Assembly (NCBI RefSeq): GCF_001653235.2
Contig: NW_019154058.1
Span: 1 to 64,000 of the forward strand
Direction: 5' to 3'
Length of the DNA stretch: 64,000 nt
Origin: Pochonia chlamydosporia 170
Lineage: Eukaryota; Ascomycota; Sordariomycetes; Hypocreales; Clavicipitaceae
Below are positions 9,220-20,876 of the stretch, in pieces (within the stretch, counting starts at the first letter, position 1; each line of letters opens with the position of its first letter). The notes below the pieces were generated by a model. The model did not search any database, was not told the DNA's origin, and was given only the letters and a program-made list of their open reading frames with translations. Position numbers and translations under genes: made by a program.

Positions 9220-11902
9220 ATGCACTTCGTTACCTTATACGTTATGGCTCTAGCCTCTCCAGTCCTAAGCAAGGCTGGAGATGGCGATTGGGCAGGACCT
9301 TATGATAAAGCAATCGCCGCCCTGCCGCGATTGTCACAGCAAGACAAGATCAATATGGTTACCGGTTATAGTCGGGATGAGAGCTGCACCGGGTTGACAC
9401 GGGTAGTTCCTTCTATTGGGTACCCGGCTCTCTGTCTCCAGGATGGCCCTCTCGCGTGAGTGATGCCGACGAATATAACTGTTCAAAGTATCTGATACAT
9501 CCTAGCGTCAAATTCTTATTAAAGAATGCGACAGTCTTTCCGGCTGGGATCCAGGCGGCCAGCACATGGGATACGTCGCTGATCTATTCGAGAGGGTTTG
9601 CTCTCGGCACCGAGTCAAAAGCGGCCGGCGTCCATGTCCTCCTCGGGCCAGCGGGTGGTCCTCTTGGGAAGATTCCAGCCGGAGGTCGGAATTGGGAAGG
9701 ATTCTCCCCTGATCCTTACCTAACAGGCATCGCAATGGCAAACACCATTAACGGTATGCAAGCAGCTGGGGTTCAAGCTTGCGCAAAACATGTCATTGGC
9801 AATGAACAAGAGAAAAATCGGCACACAATCAGCTCGAACATCGACGATCGGACAAATCATGAGCTCTATCTCTGGCCTTTTGCTGACGCCATTAAAGCTA
9901 ACGTGGCCTCAATCATGTGTTCGTACAACTTGGTCAATCGCACTCATGCTTGTGAAAATAAGCTGCTGCTGCAGGGCCTGCTAAAGGACGAGCTTGACTT
10001 TCAAGGATATATTGTGAGCGACTGGGGTGCGCAGCACTCTACAGCCGAGAGCGCCAATGCCGGGTTAGATATGGCCTTCCCTTTCCCAACTTATGACCCA
10101 GTATACTGGGGCGGCAATCTCACAGATGCAATATCTAGGTTTGTCTTCTATTCCGAAGCTAAGCGAGATGAACGGATATTGACTAGGATATAGCAACAAT
10201 GTCTCTCAAAGCCGTCTTGATGACATGGTCACACGTATCTTGGCCGGATGGTATTTAGTGGGCCAAGACAGTGGCTACCCTCCTTCGAACGTCTCTGTGC
10301 CGAATGACCACAAGATGTTGGCAAGGAAAATAGCGCGAGACGGCATCGTTCTTCTGAAGAATGATAACAACACACTACCTCTGAAGAAATCCGACAGGTT
10401 GGCGATAATCGGGGCAAATACCACCGCGGACACAGTGTATCAAGGTGGCGGCTCGGGAGCTGCGGAAGCTCCACAACTCGTGACTCCACTTGATGCAATA
10501 ATGAAAGCAGGCACGGTTGTTGCGAACTCGACTAGCAATGACCCAAGCAACGGCGCTATGGCGGCAAACGCAGCAGCGACGGCGGTGGTATTTCTCAGCT
10601 CTTATTCAGCCGAAGAGTTTGATGGAGGCGACCGATCTAATTTAAACCCTGATAGGAGCGGCAACGAACTTGTGGAAGCGGTCAACAACACTGGAAAGCC
10701 TACGATCGTCGTGATCCATAGCGTTGGGCCACTAATTCTCGAACCCATCCTGGCACTTCGTAACGTGGTTGCCATTATTTGGGCCGGCCTTCTAGGACAG
10801 GAGTCCGGAAATGCGCTAGTCGACGTACTCTATGGGGATTCAACGCCGTCTGGAAAGCTCCCTTACACGATTGCGATGAAGGAGGCCGACTACGGGACTG
10901 CCATCACCAACGAAGCCAGTGACGATTTTCGGGAGGGACTCTATATTGATTACAGACACTTTGACAAAGAAGGCCTGGAGCCAAGATATGCGTTCGGGTA
11001 TGGTCTTTGTAAGTGCTCGCAGTAGTTGCTTGGCAAGCTCTTATTGTCACGCAAGGTCCTGGATCTTGGGCTAACTTCTCGAAGCATACACCACATTCGA
11101 CTATGCCGACCTTACTGCGTTTCTGGTAGAGGAACCCGCTACGAATACGCTTGCTCCTGGCGGCAACACGAGCCTTTACGACACCATCGCTAATGTGTCT
11201 GTGACGATCAAGAATACCGGCAAACGTGTCGGTGCCGAAGTAGCTCAACTCTACGTCGGCTTCCCTCCTTCGGTGCCAGATACGCCGGCCAAGCAGCTTC
11301 GCGGCTTCAGGAAGATCAGCCTCCAACCCGGCGAGCATGGGACAGTTACGTTTGAACTGAGGAGGAAGGACCTGAGCTACTGGAATGTAACATCCCAGGA
11401 ATGGGTCATGCCCAGTGGAGTGTTCAATATCTCTATTGGTGCAAGCTCGCGCGACATAAGGTTAACAAATACCATATCGACTAACCGTCTGATAAACGCG
11501 AACTCCACTATTCAGGCCGAGGCACACACCTCCAACAACGGAACGCAAACCGAGCGAACCTTGGATGCGGATGGGGGTATTAATGTGGGCTGGATTCATA
11601 GCGGGAACTGGCTTGGCTATGGCAATGTCGAATTCGGCAGCAACGGCGCCACAAATTTTACCGCGCGAGTCTCATCCGGGGCAGCGAGTGGTATTGAGGG
11701 CCAAGTCCGAATCACGCTAGACAGTCCGACAGCAACGCCCATTGGCAACTTCTCCGTCTCAAACACCGGCGGTTGGCAGAGTTGGAAGACCGTCTCGACC
11801 AACATTAGCCCTGCGACTGGAATGCATACAGTCTATTTAACCTTTGTGAGCGACCAGGACGCTGACTTCGTCAATGTCGATTGGCTCAGCTTTTCCAATT
11901 GA
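9220..11902 (+). CDS. Secreted GH3 beta-glucosidase with C-terminal CBM6
   Basis: Four exons (9220-9455, 9506-10138, 10194-11008, 11085-11902) join to 833 codons. Introns are 50, 55 and 76 bp, GT-AG. The second intron takes the acceptor at 10193 because the earlier AG would give an immediate stop. A short hydrophobic N-terminus (residues 3-16) fits a signal peptide. The GH3 N domain runs to about residue 300; the GYIVSDWG motif supplies the nucleophile Asp at about 251. The GH3 C domain contains the EEFDGGDRSNL region. FGYGLSYTTFDY spans the last junction and is followed by a fibronectin-III-like domain (about 595-685). Residues about 705-833 (QAEAHTSNNG, VGWIHSGNWLGYGN, NTGGWQSWKTV, NVDWLSF) are a CBM6 fold that binds glucan or xylan chains. 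The enzyme would release glucose from beta-glucans outside the cell. No frame damage is visible. Confidence 0.85.
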
Positions 11903-12394
11903 CCAGCTTGGCAGAAGGCAGTGTGAGATCCGACGATTCCTTCTCGGCCCTCACTTCACTGGAACCGCTAGTACGCACTGAACAATGTAGGAATGGGGGT
12001 GGGTGGGCTTTCCGTGGACGAATAGTCGGTCTGAGAGCTCCTCGTATTAATTACTGTCAGACAATTGGCTCCACAGGGATCACAGTGGGCATTGTGTTAA
12101 TTGATGAGAATTATGTTTCTTTCTATCTAATGGCTGACACTATATCAGCTTCTTATGACAGTCGGGAGCGGCACTTGAGGCCAATTGAGCTGCTACCGGA
12201 TTCGACGCATAATGGCTCCAACGTGCTCAACATGTGCAACTAGCCAGCGCTGCCCCCCATGCGCCGACGAACCGTACTACTACTACTGTACAAAGGGTCC
12301 GGAGTATGATACTATAACAGCACAGTATAAAACCGGAATCACGACGGACCCAGTTTCCTTTCTCAAAGGAGTTCCTGAGTTGTGGCTGCTTTAA

Positions 12395-12495
12395 CCTGAG
12401 CAGTCCCTGAGTCTCACTGAGTTACCTGAGCGCCCCTGAGCCAACCTGAGCCAACCTGAGCCAACCTGAGCAACTCCCGGAGTTTCCCTGAGCTA
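12395..12495. repeat. CTGAG-rich short repeat
   Basis: CTGAG occurs about ten times in 100 bp, including tandem CCTGAGCCAA decamers at about 12438-12470. It could be the subterminal region of a lost transposon. No gene is attached. Confidence 0.45.
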
Positions 12496-12499
12496 CTTG

Positions 12500-14600
12500 C
12501 TATTGGTGATACTGTATCATCATGCTCCCTTTTGACCCAAGAACGATTACGCGGACTCTACGCGGCCATCATGCACACGCCTCTTGTGACCCGCTTCATG
12601 TGAGATAAGAATCAGGAGAACAACCAATTAATTACTTGGAAATCATTCTATTACATGAGATTTATGACGATCCTCGGTGTCTCCGATAGCTGCCTAGACT
12701 CAATCTCCAGACGAAACGCTGAATTGGAGTCATACGAGTCCCCTGATCGTTATGATGGATACTCGTGGAATCATGAGGCTCCGTAAGCCCTCTCCTTACC
12801 TGAAGCTCTAAGTCTTTTCTCTGATTCATGCCACATTTAGTGGAGTATGATCATCAACCTAGCTCTGTGCAAAAAATATTGGACGCTTATGATTCCCTCC
12901 TTCTTTGCGTCTGGTTGGGATACTCTATCGTGAGCAGGACTCATAGAGGTTTGCTTGGGGTTGGCCACACAGCCAGATAGTCGACTACGATCAATTTGGT
13001 CATGCAAACATAGATTCTATATAGAGAATTCAAAGGCGGTTGAATTTCTCGTAATACTCTAATAATCACGTACATCTACACTAAGGTGTGTTCTGAGAGG
13101 AATTGTGGTGCATGGGCCGGCGGGTTTTGAAGGAAACCGTGATGGGGAGAACGCGACAATGATAAATGACGCTACAAACTATTCTCAATTCTCACTTATG
13201 TCATCTCGGCATTTATTTCGTTGTGCTCGTCGAGTAGGGTGATGCTGTTTGATACCTACACCAACGATATGCCTTCGTTGTGCAAAAGGCATAACTACGG
13301 CAAATCGCAAATATTACTTACAAAATGTTGTCTGTGGGTGCGAATTCAGGTTACACCCAAGTGGTGGAGTGTGTGGCCACAAATGACTTGTCAAATGTTT
13401 AGTTGATTGGTCCCTCGACGAGCTGGAACTGGCTCAACGTAGCGCCCCTGTAAAAGCGCCAGAAATGACCATTTTCTGATGCGTCATGGACGTGACGTAG
13501 GGTGTTTTGCCGATTTAGATTAGTTATGGGCCGATTTGGCATTCAAGAATGATAAATAAATGCCATAAAAGGCTTCTGATCACTGGTTGATCGGCTGTTG
13601 GCTGTAGAGTTGGTCCTGTTGCTTTCCCGAAGTGGGTCTCCCTTACCCCTGCAGGAGCCAAAAATAGCTTACCTTAAGTGTGGGAAGTTTTGGACGTCCA
13701 CACAACATATAGTACACGGGAAATGGCTGATATGAAGTTTATTTGAAGCGTCACCGCCCTCTTATCTTCGCTTTTTGAGACAGCTTCCTAGGAATACTTG
13801 CGCATTTTCCATGCTTTTATGCCTCTATGGTCTGGAAAGCCGTCGGTTTTTGTATGAGTTTTATTCACATCGATAAAGCATTTTATCTTGCGACTCAGGC
13901 GGGCATGCAGGTTAGTAAACCAGCAATATCGCTCGAGGAAGACAAAAAAATATGGAGTGTGCTTTACTATCCATACAACGAAAGCAGAGAGATGCCCACC
14001 ATAAAACTAGCTCGGGAGGCTTAGACGGGGATGTCGAACATTGAAGAATACTCATGCAAGGCAAGATCCATGAATGAAGGCTACGTACGCAGACCGGGCC
14101 GTCTGATTTGAACTAAGCATGGCTTGAGGCACAGCTGACAAAAGTAGAGGGACGTGCGTTCTCCTCTACCCCTACTACCAATTCTAGACTGGTTCTGTGT
14201 CCATCAACGAGATGAAGTTTTGGAGCGACATGCTTACTACGTGTTGACCGTACAGACTGCCTTATTGTGCAGTGAACAGAGCTCCTGCAATAGGCATGGG
14301 ACTTAGCAGTTATGCTGATGAGCTTCACAAGCTACAAAAACACAGTTAAGGCCGACACCCCGAAGTATCCGTGCTCATGTGTTTCAACGTGTCGTTGATG
14401 GGGAAACAGGACCAGCGAAGATGTCCGTGATGAACTCTACCCAAAATGTACGTCTGCGACGGGAGGAGGCGGAGGCACAACGGTGCTTCGGCAAAAGAGT
14501 TACTGCGGAGAGCTGCGTGATTCTCAGTATTTAAAGGGGCTGGAACCCCTCGATACTCTTGGGGAACTTTGACAACTAAAAATCTGACTGTTCCTGCACA
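12500..14600. other. No recognisable gene
   Basis: Only short, unconvincing open frames (for example 13221-13406, 13827-14024). The stretch 13480-13620 has repeated CCGATTT motifs. I see no RNA gene or element ends. Confidence 0.4.
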
Positions 14601-14659
14601 CTTTCTGCCGACGTTAGAGCCGAGTTACTACGCTCCTATTTAAGCCCTCTCTAACCATC

Positions 14660-14896
14660 ATGGCTGCGCGAAGCGTACGAGTACGTCCTTTACCTGATCG
14701 ACTAGAGGCTTTGGATGATGTGATATCAATATCATCCGATTGCGATTCTGATGACTCGCTTCCTTCCATCTCTGCGATTGTGGCATCTATGTCTATCCCC
14801 CGACTAGTTCGTACGGAGAGCATCAGCGAGCACTCGCAAGTCATGCTTAGGGGTATGGTAAAGGCTAGCTGTAGTGCGAGAGGACGACAACTTTGA
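14660..14896 (+). CDS. Unrecognised short ORF, acidic-Ser N-terminus
   Basis: This 78-codon frame begins MAARSVRVRPLPDRLEALDD and is followed by a Ser/Asp-rich run (ISSDCDSDDSLPSI). It lies about 150 bp after a TATTTAAAGG motif (14528), so it may be the 5' end of a real or once-real gene. I do not recognise the family; the rest of the gene is not found before the assembly gap. Confidence 0.25.
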   Translation: MAARSVRVRPLPDRLEALDDVISISSDCDSDDSLPSISAIVASMSIPRLVRTESISEHSQVMLRGMVKASCSARGRQL

Positions 14897-15072
14897 CTGA
14901 GAATAATAGAAGCGAGCCTGCGGGGAGAACACTCGGGCCGCTGGTACAACTACGTCATATCTTGGCACATACTGATAAGCTAATCAATCAGTATCAGTAA
15001 CATGGGTAATCAATCAATCAGTATCAGTATGGGCCTTATCAATCAGTACTGCTTGTTGAGAAGTCTGCGTGA

Positions 15073-15172
15073 NNNNNNNNNNNNNNNNNNNNNNNNNNNN
15101 NNNNNNNNNNNNNNNNNNNNNNNNNNNNNNNNNNNNNNNNNNNNNNNNNNNNNNNNNNNNNNNNNNNNNNNN
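15073..15172. other. Assembly gap (100 N)
   Basis: A run of exactly 100 N, a conventional scaffold gap of unknown size. Frames read through it are meaningless. Confidence 0.99.
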
Positions 15173-15589
15173 AATGACGTGAATCCCTCTGGCAAGAGGA
15201 GGACAACAAGTTTAGGCATACACAAGCAATTGACAGGCTATTGAATTCAGTAACTTTTGTGTAGCAATAAACATTTGGAACCGCAAAACGCGACAAAAAC
15301 AGTCAATGCGGAGTACGAGGTAAGACACTTATGGCTGCGGGCTGTCAGGACGTTCCACGTGTTTTGGTTCGGAACTTAGCCGGATTCACGCAGGGTTGTC
15401 TTGAAGGCGCTGGCATGTGATACTGTCAGATTGTGGCAGTGTCGTAAATAATATAAACAATACGTATAGTGTTGCTTCCACCGCCGTCTTTGGCGGCGGA
15501 GCCAGCAGCCTGAGAATGGCTTCAAACGGCGGCTGAAACAGACCTCACGTGAGGAGGCCTCAACACCAACACAGAGGCACGTTATCTAT

Positions 15590-15890
15590 AGCTAGATGAA
15601 TTCAACAAGCATCAAAAAACCAGTTACAAGTACCCCAAATCCCGTGATAATTATCACCCGAATAGAAGCCTTGCGCTTCCTTATTGGCAATATTGTCAAG
15701 ATCAGGTCGCTCATTCAAAGCAAGCACAATATGCTATTGTCAAATAAATGCTGTCATTTAAAGGACCATTAAAACAGTTTGGAGAAAGGAAGGGAAAAAG
15801 GGCAAAAAAAAAAAAAATTTTTTTCGATCAGTGGTCTTTTACTCCATGTGACAAGGTGAACATCATTGGAATCGCATAACGCGACAGTTA
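15590..15890 (+). repeat. LTR-like repeat, type B, with PBS-like end
   Basis: It shares TTTAAAGGACCAYTRAAACAGTTT with 41320-41345. Its 15690-15745 part matches the reverse complement of 38829-38880. It ends with ATTGGAATCGCATAACGCGACA (15866-15887), the same site that follows the LTR at 41174. A second such site, TTGGAACCGCAAAACGCGACA, lies at about 15276 after ATAAACA. TGG shortly after an LTR end is the usual primer-binding-site arrangement. Confidence 0.5.
15665..15679. repeat. LTR hairpin, 5-nt loop
   Basis: Perfect GAAGC / GCTTC stem with loop CTTGC inside the type B LTR. One of a set of positionally similar but sequence-different hairpins (see 40930, 42932, 47494, 56763). Confidence 0.4.
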
Positions 15891-16161
15891 TGTGTGCCAC
15901 TTGTGGTTTGGCCTTCTCGCAGTTGCGGTACTGAATATCCCACCGAAGTGTGCCCGATCAACGAAGGCCCAACCGCACCCCAGAAAGCTGAACCGCGTTG
16001 CTGCCTAATGGTGAAACATCTGGCCAACTTAGCTGCATAACGAGTATCGGCAAGGCGCTTATGCCACTGCTCGGTGGCTCGTCCGGGGTGACTTCTGAGT
16101 CCTGGATGAGAAATCATTTGTGTGCATCTTTTATAGAGGACACGGGCAAAGTCCCACGGCA

Positions 16162-16480
16162 ATCAGCATGCTTAATGCTCGTGTTAAGCGAATCGCCGCA
16201 CGACGTGCTACTGTGCCGCCCTCTGAAAAACTTACAACCTAGAGGAATCAACAATCGTGGAATATATCCTTGACCTAGATTCGCGATCATTTTCTTTCCG
16301 GCTTAGTGGTGTGCAAGATATGGCGAATCGAATGCTCGCCGATCGCGACGCGCCCCCCGGAGTACCACGATGGGCTTCAAATTTCGTCAAAGGCCACAAA
16401 GAGGTCTGTACGCGTTTTACGCGTAGATACGACTATCAGCGAGCCTTATGCGAAGATTCAAAGCTGGTTGAGGTCTGCTT
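16162..16480 (+). pseudogene. Fot1/pogo transposase remnant
   Basis: The sequence aligns with 27229-27540 of the intact pogo element. It covers the end of the psq helix-turn-helix and the CENP-B-type DNA-binding domain (YILDLDSRSF, RLSGVQDMANR, RWASNFVK). Both ends of the gene are missing, there is a stop in the early part, and several substitutions are present. It is a dead fragment lying directly upstream of the hAT gene at 16863. Confidence 0.75.
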
Positions 16481-16862
16481 TTTCCGCGACGTATAATGGC
16501 CCATGGATCAGCACGAACAATACGGCCAAGGTAATGTTTCTGGAAAGGGACAGAGTTGGCGTGGTCAAATCAGTACCGAGGCGCATCGCTCACGTCGGCT
16601 ATTACAACAAAGGTTAAAATTGTTCCTTCAAATATTTCGATGGGTATGATCTTTCGTAGATTATCATGATTGTATGAGGTCCACAACTGCTAACTTCGCC
16701 TCCCTTTACCACACGTTGCAGTTCAACCTCAAGCGCACATGGGTCCAGTAGATGCCCGAACTATCAGACTTGGACGACTGACAAGTTCAAGCTATTTCCC
16801 AATTTCACAACATGCCATGACCTTCTCGAGAGCGAACATGGTGGTGGCAATTTGGCTGCAGG

Positions 16863-19242
16863 ATGAAGGACCACGGCTCTGAACCTCATAAGATTGTATG
16901 GGTCTGCGAAAGATGCTTCCTTCGCAACAAAATGAAAGCTACGCATTACACCTTCAACGCCTCAACCGCTGGAAGCATTGTTCGACATCTGAGAAAGGAA
17001 CACAAGATTTTCCAGCCTGCTGGCTCACGCGAAGACCGGGTTGCCGGGACAGGAAGTGCACAACGGAGCTTGCTCGATATGCTGCGCGCTGATCCGAAGA
17101 ATCCTCGCGACCAAAGCCTTCTTAGCAATTTGCATACTTTGTTTGATCCGGCGATGAATCAGCTTCTTCTCCTGGACTGGCTAACTTACCACAACCTCCC
17201 GTTTAATTTGGTTAATTCCGAGCGCTCTAGACGGCTGCTGCTGTACAACAATCCGTGTCTTCAAGAAGGGGGGATACCCAGCGACAGGACCCTCGTGAAC
17301 CTCTTAACAAAAGAATACAATCGAGCTCTTGATCCCGTAAAAGCTATTCTTCAAAGAGCGAGAAACATGATTCATTTTACTTTGGACGGTTGGACCTCCC
17401 GACAAAACTCATCATTTCTTGGCGTCAACGCCCACTTCATTGATCGGGATTGGAAGCAGTGGAGGATCCTTCTGGCGTTGGCCGCTCTCCGTAAGCGCCA
17501 TACTGGGGCAGCGCTGGCCGATGATGTTGCAGACACAATATGTGCTTTCAGTCTTCAACATAAGATTGGTTGCTGTACGCTTGATAATGCAACGAACAAC
17601 GGCACGGCTATGGAAGCACTTGGCCATGAATTTGACTTCGACCAACACGAGCGTCGTATTCGGTGCGCTCCTCATTTCCTGAACCTGTCAGTAAAGGCAA
17701 TGATGTACGGCGGTAAAAGGGACAATTTTGCTGAGCTGCTTGCGCATTGGGGAGATGAGGACTTCATGACTGACGAAGACGAGCAGCGTCAGCTGTCCGA
17801 CGCTGTTGATGCACTGAATGGCGACGACGATCTTGACACGCCGAATCTGGAGGAAGATTACGAGTCAAACACTACTCTGGGGGAGAGCCAGGATTCGTGC
17901 CTAGTTCCTGAGATGGTCAATGCCGACAAGATGGAGAAGTATCGCAAGTACGGCCCTTTTGGCAAGTTGCACAATATCGGCATTGCTCTTCGAACGAGCA
18001 GCCAACTTCTCGAGGACTTTCATGAAGCTCAACGGCAAACTGCCCCTGATGAACCCGGTATTAACGTGGGTCCAAAATGTCTGTACTCGCTGGCAGTCCG
18101 ATGAGGCCATGGCCTCTCGAGCGCTGCTGAAACGATCCGCTTTGAACCGAATGCTGTCAATTATTGAGGAACGATGGATTCGCCAAGGCGCCAAAGAACA
18201 GGACCGGCCAACGATATTGAAAGAAAAGCTTTCGCTCGAGGAATGGAAGGTCGTTACTGCGGTTCAGAAGATACTTCAACCGTTCAAGGTTGCTTCAAAA
18301 CAACTCCAGGGCGCAGGCATTTCTGGCAAACGCTCAACAACAGGTGGTTTCGACGAGTACTTTCAAGTGATTGAGATGCTCCTTGATCACCTTGAGTGGG
18401 CCATTCAAGGTGTAATAATCGAAGAGAATGATGATCATATGATGGAAGAGGTTCACTTGTTTGACGATATGGATGCAAAAACCCGTAGGCTCTTAAAAAT
18501 TTACATCAAACTCGGTTGGAAAAAACTGAACAATTACTATGATAAACTGACCTCGACCGCCTATGTGGCGGCGGTTGTATTCCATCCGAGTAAGAAATGG
18601 CGAGCTTTAGAGCAGCTTTGGAATCAGCTGCCGTCTCGTCAGACATCAGGGTGGAAAAAAGCTTACGCCGGGAACTTGACAAGCATCCGGGAGGAAAATT
18701 ACAAGCACATGGCTCACGAGCCAGCCTGCAATGCCATGTCAGCATCTGGAAGCCATGATGCCTTGGACTACATTGAGCGCCGATTGGCGTTTAATCGATC
18801 AATCATTCGTCAAGACGCCGAAGGACTACAAAGTAAACGGCCAAAACAGCCAGCCGCACTCCCAACACAAGACGAGCTCGATCAATACCTGTCTGAGCCG
18901 CCGGTAGATAACATCGCCTACAAAGCCGATCCGATTGCTTGGTGGAGAGACGTTGGCGCTGTGCGGTTTCCCCAGCTCTCTTACATGGCGGTTGATTTCC
19001 TCACAATTGCGTCGTCTTCCGCCGAAACAGAGAGAGACTTCAGCAGTTGCGGGAGGATGGTCACACCGCTCAGATGCCGCCTACGACGTCACATAGTTGG
19101 CATGGCACAATGCCTTCGATCGTGGAGTAGGGCTGGCATTTATCAACCACATCTCCCTCTAGATCTCCTTGAAGGAGATAATTGGAGACAAGTACTTCAG
19201 TTAATAGGCAGAGTCAACGGAGATATGAAGGACCAGGACTAG
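16863..19242 (+). pseudogene. hAT transposase, frameshifted (copy 1)
   Basis: Two overlapping frames make one transposase. The first (16863-18104) has a BED finger ([10 protein letters not shown]...RHLRKEH, residues about 13-48). It continues with FTLDGWTS carrying a catalytic Asp, CTLDNATNN, and [14 protein letters not shown]. The second frame (usable from about 18040 to 19242) has [11 protein letters not shown] and the C-terminal hAT dimerisation domain (PIAWWRD...SSSAETERDFSSCGRM). The switch lies near 18030-18065, within sequence open in both frames. An intron joining the frames would delete the conserved RW segment, so a one-base frameshift is the best explanation. Downstream sits an ATCGATC-rich end; the 5' element end is not visible. 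Confidence 0.8.
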
Positions 19243-19385
19243 CCATGATCGATTTGATCGACGATCGATATCGATCGGCCATGAGGTCTGCTCGATCGAT
19301 ATCGATCGACTGCGGGCCTTGATCGATATATATCGATCAACCGAAGCCAAAAAATCGATCGATACGATCGATTTCGAAGCTTGGT
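19243..19385. repeat. ATCGATCGAT-type hAT subterminal array
   Basis: ATCGAT occurs more than ten times, many inside longer palindromes such as CGATCGATATCGATCG. It lies immediately after the transposase stop and should be the 3' end region of hAT copy 1. No matching array is found on the 5' side. Confidence 0.6.
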
Positions 19386-19583
19386 TGATAAATATGGGGG
19401 TGATACTGCTAATAGAACACACAGGCAGAGTTATGACAGGCTGATAGTTGTTCGTTGTCCTCTATAAACTAAGAATCCTCCGATACTAAATACTTTGAAA
19501 GTTTGGCTTACTGCAAGATGCCTTGCTGGCAAAACATCTGAGTGATGAATCAACAAACGCAGCTCTATCCTCCAGATATGTCT

Positions 19584-20229
19584 TCAAAGTGCAAACAACC
19601 CGTTATTGGCGCCTAGTCGTTGAAAGAGTTTTGAGGTGAAGAATGAGCCATCGCCGTGCCGCGGGCCAAACAGGGAATTCCTTGACACGACCGGCACGGC
19701 GTATAACGACACAAGTTGAATGTTCGTTTGGGAACGGCTTCCTCTAGGATGACACGGAGCGAGCTTTGCTGTTAAATGTGTCCGAGCAGTAATGTTTTCC
19801 AAACAAATCTGCATAATCAGAGGCTTGCACTTGTTGCTCTCTGGTATGGAAACGTTAATTGCAGCATCGGCCACATTTGCCGCCGAACGATAATTTCTAG
19901 TCATCGCTTAGAACTCGGTGAACCGTGGCAGCTACCTTCCCTGCAGGCTTCGGCCAGCAATTTCTTCCATCGATCAGTATAATCCAGAAATATCCATCCG
20001 TGGGGTTATTGGGGCTAGGACTCACAGAACATACGCGACAGATGCGCATAATCAGCACAAAGAGGATGATAACAAGAGTTGTGACGCCGACGCATTTAAC
20101 TAAAGTCGTTTTGCGATGGAATTGAAGCTCAAATGTTTTGGGTTTCCAGTCGGGGCTGGAAATCATTACATTGCCTTCCTCGTCTACGATGGCCAATCGC
20201 GTCGGGTCCAGCTTGAACGCTGGCAACAT
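19584..20229 (-). CDS. Unrecognised single-TM protein candidate
   Basis: The frame from 20229 opens MLPAFKLDPTRLAIVDEEGN and contains one clear membrane segment (VGVTTLVIILFVLIM, about residues 47-62). A GTGAGT at about 20023 and a GACTAG acceptor at about 19893 could splice it to the downstream frame ending at 19584. The joined product matches no family I know. Possible remnant of a membrane-protein gene; the start may lie upstream. Confidence 0.25.
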
Positions 20230-20589
20230 TCGAAAGTCCTATTCGAGGCTGCAGAAGGTTGGTTATGAGAAGTGAGCTACAAATTTAGTTGTTTTGTGAT
20301 GCAACGAGTCGGGGAACGTGACGCGGGCCAAGGAGTTCTGGGCGAGTTACGGGGGGATGAAAGCGTAGCAACCTTTGTGGCTCCGTCAATCCAGTGGTTT
20401 TGCATTGGGGCCATGCACCCGAAGCGCGGATCTGTTCCAGTTGCAGCTTCCCATCGCATGTCTGCTGAGGTGTCGGTTCACCACTGGCGCGGGCATGGTT
20501 CTTCGGTGGCTAAATTCAGTCCGTCACAACCAAGCCGTGCAGCATTGGTCACACTAGAGCCACCTTACAAGACACCCTCCATTTTGATA

Positions 20590-20720
20590 GCGTGGCTTCC
20601 CTGGTCCAGTGATGGATAGAAACGTATTGAAACTGAAACAGAGCTCAGTGTCAGTTTCAATCACTGAAACGGAAGTCTGTTCCGGTTTCGTTTCATATGT
20701 TTCATATGTTTCATACTTAT
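20590..20720 (+). repeat. Orphan hAT end, GAAAC family
   Basis: It starts CCAGTGATGGATAGAAACG and continues with GAAAC/GTTTC motifs. It resembles the right end of the 61.7-kb hAT (CAGTGTTGGACTGAAACG). No transposase is attached, so it is a relic end. Confidence 0.5.
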
Positions 20721-20876
20721 CCTTCATCTGGCCGAGAAGCAACGTATGAACACGCTGTAAACTGGATAACTTGACCAATTATCTAGTTACTGAACTTGAA
20801 TGACAATCTGCGTGACAAAACTCATCCGTGATGCCCTTCTTGCGCGGTTTGTCGAGGTCAGGTTTTCGCATCGTCG

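Noticed and set aside
12185..12394. Cys/Tyr-rich short frame after the glucosidase
   Set aside because: No signal peptide and no conserved pattern; it runs into the CTGAG repeat and is probably chance.
15002..15296. Open frames spanning the N run
   Set aside because: They are bridged by 100 unknown bases and have no recognisable sequence on either side.
17920..18104. Separate second gene starting at 17920
   Set aside because: Its first ~40 codons are the shadow of the upstream hAT frame; real homology begins only after the frameshift near 18040, so it is the same transposase.
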